A stretch of DNA of 64,000 nucleotides from assembly GCA_963678675.1 (NCBI GenBank), contig OY783197.1:17974182-18038181 (forward strand), written 5' to 3'. The notes under the pieces are model-generated. The model made no database searches, had not been told where the DNA came from, and saw only the letters and a list, made by a program, of their open reading frames with translations. Positions 33,386 through 45,709 of the stretch are shown here, in pieces; position 1 is the stretch's first letter, and every line of letters begins with the position of its first letter. This stretch comes from Xiphydria camelus. Taxonomy: Eukaryota > Arthropoda > Insecta > Hymenoptera > Xiphydriidae. The translations under genes were made by a program, and so were the position numbers.

Positions 33386-34001
33386 TATATTAATAAAAAT
33401 GTAAATGTTCGTTTGTTCAAAGTCTTAAATCTCCGAAAATTCTTCACCGATTGCTTCGAAATTTTGACACAACGTTGCATTCGAATACGCTTGTGTTTTT
33501 ATATATCTACTATTTATATATCTACCACCTCTGACAGGTAAAAACATGCTTTTTTTGAAAAACAGCGCTATCTGTTGGACGTAAAAGCAAAACACACGCT
33601 ATACTAAATATTTTACGATTCCATTTCAATGTTTCCGATTTACGATCCAAATAGGCGGAAAATACTATCTACATTTGGTTTACCAAACTCCCCCCCCCCC
33701 CCTACCCTTTTCAACCCCCTTGAGTCAAATTTACACGTGCAACTTTTCAGTTTTTCGCAAATATCTCAAAAACGGCGAGGAAATCGGGAAAAGTGAATAG
33801 CAATATTACGAAAGCCCATAAAATTTCCTGTCGGATGACGTTAGGCCGATTCCGATCGGAAAATTAAGAGCCGAGAAATTTGAAATTGAATATAAAAAAT
33901 CGTTTAAAATGTGGTGTGGTGACGCTATGCTTGCATACCGCTACAGGAACCTTTTACAAAACTGACCAAAACTCGTGTAACGCCGGGTGGAACTATACTA
34001 G
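33386..34001 (+). mobile_element. Probable second Helitron (left end uncertain)
   Basis: Ends CTAG (33998-34001) before T, with CGCCGGGTGG just upstream. The opening TAAAAATGTAAATGTTCGTT, CACCGATTGCTTCGAAATTT is typical of arthropod non-autonomous Helitrons. A C run is at 33691-33703. The 5' TC end was not found. Confidence 0.5.
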
Positions 34002-34773
34002 TTAATAATGCTATCACTGACTGCCTTGAATCCATTAATAATAGCTGTCATCCTGAAATCTGCCATCCATGGCCCAATGACAGGCACCCTATACTTTGTC
34101 AATTACCGGTGACCAAAAATCGGTAAAGTTTCGGCCCTCTTGCCAGCGCTGGGAACCTCATATGGTATTCGGAGAACCTCCTCGAAAGTTTCGGGATGAA
34201 CGTTAAAATGGTATAAATCTCTAGATCGCTGTAAAAATGCGGTACTACAGCGACGGTTCCGGAGAATCGACGACGTTGAGAAAAGGAGGACCACAAATCT
34301 TCATACGAGAACGATGTACGACTACGAACGTCGAACGTCTATGTATACCCGAGGCCAAAACTGGGACGAAGAAGAGGAAGACTCTAATCGTTGAAAACGT
34401 TTCTCGCGTAAAGCTTCCTCCGCTGGGTGCTGTAAAAAGAAAATAAGGGAGAGAACTTACTTCGACCTAACGGCGGTCGTATGGCGAAGGGGAAAACGTG
34501 TCCTCGCCTGTGTATACCTATTCCTATATCCATCTATACATATATGCAGTGTATATCGGGCGTAAGTGGTATTTAATCCTGCGGGATTATTCGTAAAAGA
34601 AAAAGCTCGCGTAAATTCGGTCGTAACGTCGAGGTCAGATTTGAAAGCAGAAATAATCCTGTATCGTTAATTATACCGAGGTGAGGGATTTTTTTTCTAA
34701 TTTGGATTTAATACGCACTGGTATGAAATTGAGGAGGGCTGGAGGTTCAGGGGTTAGCGAGACGAGAGAGGGA
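34002..34773. other. Dpr intron 3 sequence with one degenerate dispersed repeat
   Basis: The block near 34380-34440 shares CTCTAATCGTTGAAAACG and TCTCGCGTAAAGCTTCCTCC with others at 31.3 and 36.2-36.8 kb. No gene recognised. Confidence 0.35.
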
Positions 34774-34775
34774 TA

Positions 34776-35490
34776 GGGTAAAAGCCGGATAGTTGCCCCA
34801 CTTTTCAAAAAAGCTCTATTATTAAAAAATATGTACTTACTAAGAATAATGCAACGTGTATATCAAAACATAGGTCTTTAATCTTTTATAGTAGCCTATT
34901 TTTGTAAACATAATTAATATTGGTTTCGAGTAAATCCTGTTTTATTTGACCTCTCAAAAAAGGGATAGTTGCCTACTGTAGTGGATAGTAGCCTAACGTT
35001 AAAAATTCTTCGGGGGATACTTGCCTCGTGCGGGGAATAGACGCCTCACTATAATTTTTTTAGATCGAAACAAATTTATATCAATTTAAGTAATCACTCT
35101 TTGTTATTTACTGAGATCTTTTATTAAGTACTAACCAAAATATTAATCAACATTACAAAATAGTATTAAGTTTAAACGTTTTAAACTATAAAAATACAAC
35201 AAAAACAGCCTCCAAACTTTAAGTTAAGTAAGTTATTAGTAAAATATTATTATTTATCTTAACGATAAAACAATATGGCAATCAACTTTGGCATTAGCAT
35301 TAATTATCACCAGAAGCTAGGGTTTTCAACTTTCCACATCTCATGCAATGTTTTTTGAATGTTGTACAAGTTTCATGCAACCACATTCGACACATCTCGC
35401 ATTGAATCCAATCTGATTTCGATTTAGTCTTTTTTTCATTTTCAAAGCCGAGGACAGAATATTTTCCTAGAAGTAACAAAAAAATACAAT
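34776..35490. mobile_element. GGGTAAA-ended element, truncated
   Basis: After TA (34774-34775) the sequence starts GGGTAAAAGCCGGATAGTTG, like the other GGG-ended TA elements. Stretches such as GGATAGTTGCCTA recur inside near 34965. No matching right end was found, so the right limit is approximate. Confidence 0.5.
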
Positions 35491-37711
35491 CAGGTCAGAT
35501 AAGTAGGTTTTATTTGCGTAGCGCCTTCTTAAGGTTCGAGAGGATATTCCATAAATTCGAAATATTTCGTTGATTCCTTTTTGTTTTTTATCCAGTTCTT
35601 GGAACGCAAGTGCTAAATTATCTCTGTCCAGCTGATGTGGCGCGGCACCACGCCTGGTTTTCGCTTAGGTACGCTAGGCGAAAGGAATGAGCGCTTTCTC
35701 TGCTAATTTCCAACGATAGGCGGTGTACGAATGAATTTCGTTCGAAGAACTTTTCGAGATTTTCGAAAAAGTCTAAATCTCTCGAATCGACGAGTAGATA
35801 ATTCTATCTGATGTGGTTTTTCCAGCTGATTCTCAAGAAGAATAAATTTATTGACGACATTTAAAGAAAAAGACTGTGACATTGATAATTTTCCGTGACA
35901 AAAAAAAAATAAATTTCTCGTGCATAAAATTGTTCGCGTCTTATATTTTCTTCGAGATATCACCAATTAGTCTCGAGGAATGCCGTTTCTGCTTGCAAAA
36001 AAAAAATATGTCACGACATCCAGAGAAAGATACAAAATTGAAGATTACATTTTCATTGCAGCGCCTGCTGCGTTTTCGCCAGAACCCCTCCCGAGTCTCT
36101 TTCCCTCTCTTAAGAATAATGAAATCAAGACAGCTCACGGATTAATTTCAAGCAATCGTGTCTAGCCGGCGGAGTCCGGGAAATGTAAAGGACCACTCCA
36201 GAATCGCGTACGGCTGCGATCTATATCCGCCACTCGTCCTGAAACTGGAGCAAAAAGCGTCTAATCGTTCCGCGCGATCTCGTTTCCCGCGTAGAACTTT
36301 CCTCTTCGCGACACCGACGCCCGAGTGCGAGAAAACGAATAAGTACCTCGACCCGAATTGGACCTCGACCTAACGGCACTCGTGTCAAATCCCTGAATCG
36401 ACAAAGAACTCTAATCGAATTTCGAGGCGACCGCCATCCCGATAATTCGGGAGCGAATGTTTATTCGCCTTTTCCTACTCTCCTGCGAAACAAACGCACC
36501 GATAAAGTGCGCCAAGCAGCCGCTGTGCGCGCCTATTCGCGAAGCACTCGAGAATCGGAGAGAAAATGAAGACCGCGCGCATTTTATAGCCGACCAATGT
36601 CCATTACTCCCGTATCTATGACCGAAACTGGAACAAGGAGGGATGTGGAGGGGAGGGGGGCGCCTCTTCTAATCGTTAAAGCCGGCCCCGTTCTCGCGCA
36701 AAGCTTTCTCCTTCGAATACTGTATAAAAAGTGGGTATAGGGGGAAGGAGAATACCCCGACCCCTAACGGCGGAGAGCTACGGCCACGAGGGAACGCGTC
36801 TTTGTCTATCTATATCTTAGGAGACCGGAACGAAGGAGGGTCCTCTTCGATTTGGACTTGCTACGTGCTTCCAATAAATTTAAGTCCGCCCTGCCGACTC
36901 TACCCTCGATTCTCGTGCCCGAGCGGAAAGGTATCCTCGGAGTGGAGTCGAAAAAAAAAAAGAAGAGAGCGATGCGCGACTCGGGGAGGTCGAAAAGTTA
37001 CCGTATCGTACCTGCGCGGGAGACAGTGACGTCTATGGGACACGCGCGCGTGCGAAGTATATTCGCAGATGTACGTACTTCCGTCAATTTAACGCCACTC
37101 GAAATAAAGAGCAAAGTTCTCCCTCTCGACTCGAACTTTTAATCTGATCGTAAACGACTTAACCGCCCCCGCATCCCCCCGCGGGACGAAAACTTGACTC
37201 TTACCCGTCGCTTTGCGAAGATCGTCGGGGGTATAAAAAATTAAGAACCTCGAAAACAGCGAGCGAAAGTGAAAGAGTTGTCCGCGCGACGCGCGCTTCA
37301 ACGTTTCCTCGGAAACGGGCGGGGTTGATGCCGGAGGGGGGGGGGGGGGGGGGGAATTCGCGTTTGCAGATATAATCGCGTCGTTATCATCCGCACGTAC
37401 TTCCAGCCCTCTGCTTCCTTCGTCATTTTCGTAGTCTAGACCCTCCGCGTCCCTCCGCTTTATCGTTATCGTAATAAGGGCGGAACGAGGACACGGACGA
37501 GCGACTACGCGTACGAATACGACCGATTTTTTTACCTCCGGATAAGAGTCACCTCCCGGTCGAGCGTTCGAAAAACAAATTCTACCGGCGGGGAAACGAC
37601 ATGTACGCGGGGGATAAATTTTTCGCTCGAGGGTGGAAAAGTCGATTTTTGCTGAAAGCAGTGAAGCGGATGACTGGAATGTGCAGCGGACGACGAGGTA
37701 AAAAATAGCGA
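35491..37711. other. Dpr intron 3 sequence with degenerate repeat blocks
   Basis: Blocks at about 36225-36390 and 36610-36800 resemble each other (CTAATCGTT, GCGCAAAGCTTTCTCCTTCG, GACCCCTAACGGC). A G run is at 37336-37354. No exon was recognised. Confidence 0.4.
37336..37354. repeat. Poly-G run
   Basis: About 19 consecutive G residues on the + strand. Confidence 0.95.
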
Positions 37712-37713
37712 TA

Positions 37714-38927
37714 GGGGAAAACCGGGCAAAGTGAACGTGTTAAGAGAGAAGAGCTACCGCGCGACTATTGTATTCATTATTTTATGTAATTTTGAGCTTA
37801 TAATGTCAGATCACACGTCGTAGTATTGTGAAAGAAATATCGTCGCCCTAATAAGAAAAGTGCCTGACTCCGTTTCAGAAAATTTTACAGGAGAGAAGAA
37901 AAACCGTTTATTTAGACATTATTCTAATAGATGGCAGGAAAATTAAATTTTTGCCAAAAAGTGGAGTTAGACACTTTTCTTATTAGGGCGACGATATCAG
38001 AGATCTGGAACATGTTAATAGTTATTTAATGTTTTGTGAAACCTTCCGTATTATTCACTGGCGAAGTGAATATAGATATTCTTAAAATTCTTCGACCGTT
38101 TGAATGCAACGGATTTCCAATGATCCCGATTAAGTCGTTCGTCTTAATTACGAAAGTCATCATCCCGGGGTTTTAGAGTTGTCAATTCCGAAATTGAGGA
38201 TGGAACTTCGAAACTCAAGGTTGCAAATCCGATATGGTAAGTCGGAATTCGCAAAAACACATGATTTTTACGAGATTCATTTTTTAAGGATTTCCGTGGT
38301 CGTCGATTTCTGATCCAAAAGGTCGAAATTTTGTAACTGAAAATATCGGAGCTTTTATGAAAGATAGGAATTTGTAGTACAATGGACTTGGCATTTCCAA
38401 AAAACCCTCAAAATGTGACAATCTTGGTAAAAATCAAACCACTTCAACGAATTTCAATCTCCCATATTAGATCCACTATCACAGCCGCCAACTCCCAATT
38501 TCTCTGACCAATCTGACTAGCACATCGCGCTATTCGCTTTGACCTATTCACTTTGGCTAGATATAACATTTTTGACGTATCAATCCGTTATACGGTAAAT
38601 ACTGAAGTTACAAAATAGACACATTTGATAAAAAAAATGTGCTGCATTGAACGTACGATATTCTTATGTATTTTATTTCATAAAGTCAGTAGTGTTTAAT
38701 ACTCAAAAGTTAATAAACTCATCGCGACAAAATCTCGACAGACCGACGTGCAACGATTTTCTCATTGTATATCGACAACGTCTCCAACCTCATCCACTAT
38801 TCGTTTTCCAACTAACTACGAGATGGTACTCTCGATGCAACAGGCAGCGTCATACAATAGAGCCCATGTCAATTAATAATACGATTATTCGTTTTGCCCG
38901 GTATATCCACTCTGCCCGGCCTTTCCC
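37714..38927. mobile_element. GGGG-ended TA element (pogo-like group), copy 2, 1214 bp
   Basis: TA lies at 37712-37713 and 38928-38929. The inverted ends are GGGGAAAACCGGGCAAAGTG and, reversed from the right, GGGAAAGGCCGGGCAGAGTG. Matches 31972-32990. Contains a separate hairpin element at 37839-37995. No coding sequence survives. Confidence 0.85.
37839..37995. mobile_element. MITE with perfect 24 bp ends, 157 bp
   Basis: Starts ATCGTCGCCCTAATAAGAAA and ends with the exact complement TTTCTTATTAGGGCGACGAT. It is absent from the sister copy of the host element at about 32115, so it is a younger insertion. Flanking AT on both sides may be the duplication. Confidence 0.85.
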
Positions 38928-38960
38928 TACATTCGCAATGATTTATATCAACGTTGTATA

Positions 38961-39475
38961 CCGAGAAAACCGTATATCGGGAATTACTCAATGCTATTTA
39001 AAATATGGCGAAATAAATATTCCGTCAGGGCAAGAAAATATATCGACGCTGGCAAATAAGAACATCGTATCTCAGTTTTGGCCAAAATGAGTTAACGTCA
39101 CTTTTCAATATAAGAAATTCTCCTCTTTCAATTAAAACCATGATTTCTAAATTATTTTTGCAAATATTTGGATTATTTTAAAAAGTAGTTTAATCGTATC
39201 TAATTAATATGGAAATTTAACATAAATATTATTAACTTTAAACCTACTTTCTCAGAAACTGTCATTATTGAGATACGATGTTCTTATTGGCCAGCGTCGA
39301 TATGTCGATTATTAAAATGTTTGTTTCATTTAAACGGTTGCCTCGAGAGATTAAACTGCGCCAAAAAAATATTTTAATATTATAGTTAACAAATAATTAC
39401 TTGGTCCGATAAAACGTTTATTTCGCCATATTCAAACAAATACTTATTAACTGCAAATAAACCATTTTCTCAGTG
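38961..39475. mobile_element. CACTGAG-type element, family G, interrupted
   Basis: TA lies at 38959-38960 and 39476-39477. The ends are CCGAGAAAACCGTATAT and CCATTTTCTCAGTG. ATATGGCGAAATAAA near the left pairs with TTTATTTCGCCATAT near the right. Split by 39040-39304. Confidence 0.7.
39040..39304. mobile_element. ATATCGACGCTGG-ended MITE, copy 1
   Basis: Inverted ends ATATCGACGCTGGCAAATAA and, from the right, CATATCGACGCTGGCCAATA, followed on both sides by GAACATCGTATCTCA. Copy 2 in reverse is at 54257-54523. Confidence 0.82.
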
Positions 39476-39477
39476 TA

Positions 39478-40347
39478 CTTTTCCACCTACGCACGATGAC
39501 GCTTAACCAGTCCTTTCACTTTCCGTATACCCAATCGCGAACGTCCGCCGCAAACAGTCCGCATAAAACAAATCCGCCGCAGACGTTCCAAGCGATATCC
39601 CACCGAATCTTGAATATACATGAAATATTCGTGGAATATTTATGGGACATCTGCGCTCTATCGATATATACGCGAGTCGTATTTCAAGCGGGGCACGATG
39701 TGATCGCGTAGGAGCCGTCGAAATGACGTGCTCCGAAAGGAAAGAAAAAGAAGAATATTCAAACACCTCCGAATAATCGAAACAACCCGCCGCGAAACAA
39801 GAAGTTTAATGAAATTTCCAATCTAATTGTGAGTGGATATCTGAAATGGAGATCCGAGAAAGGAGGAAAAGCTCAAGGCAGCCCGGGGACTTTTCAGAAT
39901 TTCCATCAAGGAGAAATACCTGATTTCGACTCGCGTGGGCGGGCTTCTGCGTCGCGCCACTTCCGCAGAGATCTCAAATCTGCCACATTCGCCCGGCGCG
40001 CCCATATCTAATCGACATCGAAGTGCCGCTTCTGGCAGCTCGCGCGTCGTTTTACACCCCGCGCCAGCTCGGCGGGTTGTTGTCACGCGTAGGTACGGCG
40101 AAAAGTATCGCGAATTTTATAGCGCGAGTCGGGAGAGAGAGCATCGACGACAGTTTCTAATGCGGGGCTTTGTTCAATTGTGGAAATTAATACCGGTAAA
40201 CAACGGCAACGGGTAAACGAGCTCGACCTTAAGACTCGGAACTTGGCTTTGTATTCGTAGTTGGAACTTATAAATAAACACGACTCGAATTGCCGTCTCG
40301 ACCAATAAGTGACCTTCGATGCTGAAGGAAGTTCATGCTTATTTATG
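39478..40347. other. Dpr intron 3 unique sequence, no gene recognised
   Basis: Moderately CpG-rich. Short overlapping frames without motifs. Confidence 0.3.
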
Positions 40348-40443
40348 CACTGAGGAGAAAATACAGTTGGTTCAGATAATGCAGATCTAGTTAATTGGAC
40401 TAATCATTGACTTGGATGGACTACAGCCTGTTTCCTTCGAGTA

Positions 40444-40652
40444 CACAGAAAAAAATTAATTGTAAACATGCACAAAGTTTTTAGTAAAATGCGGAACAAG
40501 GCTAATTTATTGCAGCGATAACTACAATTTTAGTAAAAATTACAACAAACGCTTACAACTTCTACAAGTTTTACTGTAATTTTTACTAAAATTGTCATTA
40601 TCGTAACAAGAAATTGGCCTTGTCCCGAAATTTACCACAAATTTTTTTTCCG
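40444..40652. mobile_element. MITE family E, copy 2
   Basis: Starts CACAGAAAAAAATTAATTG after TA and ends AATTTTTTTTCCG before TA. The interior matches 26442-26661, including TTCTACAAGTTTTACTGTAA. Confidence 0.78.
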
Positions 40653-40748
40653 TACAGCCGTTAATCGTTAAGACTAAATTTATCAGTTAAAGCAAATAAA
40701 TAATTCTGCATTACTCCACTCATAAACACACCGCTTTAATTGAATATA

Positions 40749-40956
40749 CACTGAGAAGAAAAAGTAGCCAACAAAATAATTTTATTGAGTCAATTTGATA
40801 ACCTAAAAAAATATTTGTTGAATCATCCAAATGTTTAGCTCGGCCATCGAAGTTTTCATAAAGTCAACCGAAGAATTTTGCGACTCCAAAAAAATGCTTT
40901 GTTGGTTCGCATTCATTGAAAATATTTTGTTAGCCTAATCAAGAGCTCTTTCAGTT
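40749..40956. mobile_element. CACTGAG MITE family C, copy 2, 208 bp
   Basis: Starts CACTGAGAAGAAAAAGTAGC and ends GAGCTCTTTCAGTT. TA lies at 40747-40748 and 40957-40958. The intact family D copy at 61945 shows the empty site and confirms the TA duplication. Confidence 0.85.
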
Positions 40957-40990
40957 TACCATTTTTTTTCTCGGTGTAAGTAAGCGATTA

Positions 40991-42316
40991 CGCGGAGAAA
41001 AATGGATTCGGAATGAAGAGCACTGAGTGCCCACATTCTGGCACTGAGTATCCAGATTCTGACGTTTTACGTAATCGACTGGGTGGTACCGAAGCGACAA
41101 CTCGAATTTTTTGCAAAATATTGCCATACAAAATAGTATTTCATTCCCGCCGTATGGCAAAAATGAGTGTAATATCGCATATTTTAGAATAATTTGATAT
41201 TTTTTGTAATACAGCCAACGGTTAGGGTAAAGTCGGGAGAGATGGCGCACCTTTTTTTAAAGTGGTATAAAAACTATATTTGTAGAATAAGCAATACTTA
41301 ATTGATAATGTGGATAGAGCAAACAATCAAATATAGCAATTTGTAAAGGAACGACCAAATGTGTTATCGAGTTTTGTAAAAAATTTGTCAAAAGAAAATA
41401 TACCAAAAACCAACTCACCCGCCATAGTATGGGTGAGATGGCGCAGTCGAAAAAATTGGTAGGGGTGAGTGGTTCTCCAAGAATAGACTTCAAAATTAAA
41501 AGGACAACTACTTTTAATGCCAAATAACAAACAAAAATACAAAATAATCTTAAATAATTAAATTTAAAGAAAAATACCAAAATGTTGATTATTCCAACCA
41601 CATAAACTTAAAACATCTTTAAGAAATAATAAATCTTAATAATAACACGTAAAAGTTATTTCGCTTTTCTGCCACTTTTCTGAATTCTTGTAGATGAAGC
41701 ACGGAACGAAATTTGAGGTTAGGAACAATATTTAAAAGTTTACCAAGTGAAATGACCAAACCAAATACATTCAAATCAGAATAAAAACTTACTGGATGCC
41801 TAATTATTATTACACAAAAAAATAATCAGGGCCAATACACAATATACAGTTATATTTATTATAGTTACAGTTTTATTTATTTTACCTTTTGATGAGAAAA
41901 ACAGCCGTTCGGTAACACACACTTACTGCACATGTACACTAATCATCTTTGTCGCCAACTGAATCAATGTTGCCACACAGACAAAGAAATTATTTGGCTG
42001 AACCGTCTCACCCGCTGCGCCATCTCTCCCGACTTTACCCTATATGAAGAAATATAAGAAAAACAGTACTTTGCTTTCCTCTATATGCAAGTTAGCTGTA
42101 TTGTAAAAAATGCCAAATTATTTAATAACATACTGTATTGTACTATTTTTTGCCACATGAAGGGAATGAAATGCTATTTTGTATGGCAATAATTTGCACG
42201 AATTTGAATTGTCACTCCCCAGTACCACACAGTCGATCAAATAGTCGGAATATGGGTACTTAGTGCCAGAATCTGGGCAATCAGTACTCTTCATTTCAAA
42301 TCCATTTTTCTCCGTG
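40991..42316. mobile_element. CACGGAG-type MITE family H, copy 2, interrupted
   Basis: TA lies at 40989-40990 and 42317-42318. The ends are CGCGGAGAAAAATGGATTCG and CAAATCCATTTTTCTCCGTG. The interior matches 24344-24876. Split by 41225-42040. Confidence 0.82.
41225..42040. mobile_element. GGGTAAA-ended TA element (pogo-like group), 816 bp
   Basis: TA lies at 41223-41224 and 42041-42042. The inverted ends GGGTAAAGTCGGGAGAGATG and, reversed, the same 20 bases are identical, followed by GCGCA on both sides. Subterminal GGGTGAGATGGCGCAG occurs near 41430. No transposase frame was recognised. Confidence 0.88.
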
Positions 42317-42318
42317 TA

Positions 42319-43493
42319 TGAATACTGGCCTCAAAGTGTTCATAATAAGTCGATTTTCTTGATACGATGGTTACCATATTATTAGAGGATTTTTTTCCGA
42401 TGCTATTTCGTTAAATCACATCCACGCGGATGCCCAATTTGGAAAGCTTCGCAGCGGTAAAAAGCAAGTCCTAAATTCGAAGGAAAATAGTCGGCATGGG
42501 TCGTTCGAAAGCCCATACGTTCCGCGCGCGGAGCCAAAAACGGCGATAAGAGCCGTTGAATAAATTTGCGAATCGAGAATCAATTTTAGCGCGAGTCAGC
42601 TTGAATAAATGAACGCGTTAAATTACCTATATAGGTACGTATGCGCGGCGAAATTAATAAAGTTAACGTTGTTCGAAAAGTCCGCCGTATCGCGCCTCTA
42701 AAAAAAATAGAATTGGAAAGAGAAAGAGGAGAGAAGAGTTGGGAAGATAAATTTAATCAATCTTTTTTAGCTTCGACCTTCTCCCACTTTCGATGGAATT
42801 CATTAAAACAGTTCGTTACGAAGGCCGTCTGGTATATGAGTAATTAACGGATGAATCACCGTCAAAAGCCCGAACTTCCGGTCGAACTGACGCTCTCTCG
42901 GGATCGCGAGGAGTCAAAATGATTTATTCCGGCTCTGCGCGATTGACTCGTCAATTTTTCCACGAGTCGACCCCCGGCGCTCCTGCCAATATCGTCCTGC
43001 TTCCGAATAAGGAAATAATTCTGGAAAAGAAACTACAGACTTCACAGTGTTTTCCCTATTCCCTTTCATTTTTCTATTTTTAAAATTTCCCCCTTTTCAT
43101 CCTAAAACTCGCGGTTCTCCCCTTCTCCCCCTATAAATTGATTTTTTTGTCCAAAACTACCTGTTATCTAGCTTCCCAATTGAGTTTGTCTTTTCACTAT
43201 TTCGAATTACGAGGGTCATGATGGTGAATATATTGTTGCTGCTAAAATGGTACCCCTACTTTATCCACTCGCATTAATACTTTGTTTAAAATATAATAAC
43301 CTACTCGAATTAATGTTTCCTACCGGAAATTAGACTCGATAAATAGTCGCTTTTCCTTAAATCAGATTGCGATAGGTACTCAGATTGAAATTGCGTAACA
43401 TAAGATCAATTTTCAAGTTACAAAAACATCCTTCATTCGCTTAATAAATATTGGAGTTTCATTGTGTACCTATCTTAAAAATTATCATTTCTT
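42319..43493. other. Dpr intron 3 unique sequence, no gene recognised
   Basis: Mixed composition with short motif-less frames. Confidence 0.3.
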
Positions 43494-43497
43494 TTAA

Positions 43498-44244
43498 GGT
43501 AGTACTATCGCCCGACTCACCACCTAATAGGGCACCGGGGGGGTATAAGAAAATGTTCATTTCGGCAGGAAAAAGTTTCTAAAATTTGCTCATTGAAGCT
43601 TCGTTTGAATGGTTTTCGTAACCCTTTGCGGGACAAAAACAGAAATAAATTTTGTAGCAAAAAATATTTCATATTTTCATCATGCACCACAATCGTACAG
43701 ATTCGTACAGCCCTGTCTCAATACATTCCTGTCTTGTATATACTGATACACGCACACTAGTATCGTAAGGTCCGCATCGAAAACGTGGCAACACCGCTTC
43801 AACTGTATACTGATTAGGTTGTTGTGTTTGGTTGTGTTTCTACCGAATACGTCACGCGCTGTTGCCACATTCTCTCCGCTCAGTTTTCCCCCTCCTATAC
43901 GTGATTGATAGTGTCATTACATTATATTTTTTTACTGAATAACTAAACGGTGGATCTTGCCTATTTTTTTTATATATTTTTGTATGAATATAGAACCATG
44001 TGTCTGAATTTTTTAAATAAATCGGTGGATGTTTTAGCTTCAAAATGTGAAAAATACTTCAAAGCATGCCCATTTACGTGAGGCTAGATGGGAGAAATGC
44101 AAATCTTTAAAATTTAATATCTTTATTTTCCGACGGTAGATCGTTTTTTCTTTCACTAACAAAAATGTTTTATTTTGTCGAGATCTACGTCTGAAAAAAA
44201 TTTCAGAATTTCCGTAGATGAATCGATATCGTGATAGTACTACC
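43498..44244. mobile_element. TTAA-flanked TIR element, 747 bp
   Basis: TTAA lies at 43494-43497 and 44245-44248. The exact inverted ends are GGTAGTACTATC and GATAGTACTACC. TTAA duplication fits piggyBac or Kolobok-type transposition. The GG start is not the usual CCY of piggyBac, so the class is open. It lies 400 bp from Dpr exon 3. Confidence 0.7.
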
Positions 44245-44647
44245 TTAAATCACTGCACGTTTCTAATTTCTCGAAGATCTTCTTCGGTCAAAATCGTCCC
44301 CTATTTTTGCCAAAATTTCCCCCATTTTCCCCTCGAGTAAAACAAACAGGGGTGTGAAGCCTGAAACTAACTTGAGAACCACTGTAGCGAGCTACATGTA
44401 TACATATGTATACGCGATCCGAAGCCTTTCTCTCCCGTCTCCTCGGGGAAAAGCTCTCCTCGGGCAGACACCATCGGCAGTCCTCCTTTCACTTTTCCGC
44501 GGAACGATATAGAAGTCGCGCTGCCCCCCCACCCGCATGAATATTTCCCTGCGTAATCCCCTTTGCCGGAAATCCCGTCGCTCTCCGAGTCGCCTCGTTA
44601 GACGGGGGCGCGTTAACGATCATCGATCGATAAGACGAATCGCTTAC

Positions 44648-44861
44648 CGACAACCTCGAGCATCAGAAATATACTCGTGGGTGGGTGAGTGGATACTTGG
44701 CACTCGTACAGGCCGGCGTCCCTCAGCTGCACGTACTTTATTTGAAGGGTCCAATCTTCGCTGTGGTGGAAATGAATTGCCTGGAAGCGCTCGTCACTCG
44801 CGTAAACCGACAGGCCGACGGTTAATAATTGCTGGACGTCCTTTCGTTTGATCCAGGATAC
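44648..44861 (-). CDS. dpr13: Dpr exon 3: second half of Ig1
   Basis: 214 nt, acceptor TTCGGCTTCAG ending at 44862, donor GTAAGC at 44647. It encodes residues 111-181 and the first base of codon 182. It starts with VSWI (the Ig tryptophan W113), then LTVGLSVYASDERF, DWTLQIKYVQLRDAG and LYECQVSTHPP with the second cysteine C164. These are the most diagnostic Dpr motifs in the window and give the family call. Confidence 0.93.
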
Positions 44862-45709
44862 CTGAAGCCGAAGAAAGAGGGCGCGAATGAGAAATCGTTT
44901 CGGACGAGGCGCGTGACGGTATTTGCGTGGGTATGGATTTCGACGCGGGGACATCATAAAATGGATTTGAAGGCGAATAAATGTTTCCGAGACGGAGGAA
45001 TTTAATTAATTTCACTTGAATTAATACAATCGCTCCGATTGTAATAATTTCAAGCCCACCGCTGATACGTGTGCCCTTCCTACTGCAAATTACTACCGAC
45101 CAACGTTCAAGCGCTATGTGTATAGCGTAGCGTAGATTGACGCCTGACAACTGCACGCGTCTCTCGCTATCAGATACCCATCCTGCATTACAACGAGACA
45201 AACTAATTACAGTTCACGCGAAACCTACATCCGGTAGCTGTACGTGTTTTTTCCCACGGCTTACGTATAACGTATCAACGGAATATCCGCGCTTACGAGG
45301 TTCTCCATTCCACCTTTTACCTGCAATCAAATAAGATTTAAGCGCGGTAGCAAGAAAGGGTCGTTCCGTAAAAAGAGGGTTTATTACGCCTGGCGCAAAA
45401 AAACGCGACGTACGCCAAACAATTTCGGGACCATAGTTCTCTAAATGCGCGAAAGAAGCACCGACCCCCTTCTCCACCAAAGCCCTCGTGTCTTATTTCA
45501 TGAATACATATGAGATAATTCCGCGTTGGACGGATGTCCCGGTGGGAGCGGTGCTCACTACTGTGGAGTACGTCGCAATTTCGTCAGCACTTATGAATAT
45601 TTGGATAAAATTATCTGTCCCAGGGATCGTGTCTTCCAAATTGGACTGCTTCTTTCGAAATCTTCATTTTCACATGACGATTTTCTGCGTAACCCAATTT
45701 TGGTATCAA
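44862..45709. other. Dpr intron 2, unique part
   Basis: No feature recognised apart from the exon 3 acceptor at its left edge. Confidence 0.3.

Larger units (their letters stand above)
40348..40976. mobile_element. CACTGTG-type MITE family D, copy with two insertions
   Basis: Starts CACTGAGGAGAAAATACAG and ends CCATTTTTTTTCTCGGTG before TA. The interior (CTGTTTCCTTCGAG, AGCCGTTAATCGTTA, CTTTAATTGAATATA) matches the intact copy at 61945-62163 in reverse. Family E sits at 40444-40652 and family C at 40749-40956. Confidence 0.82.
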
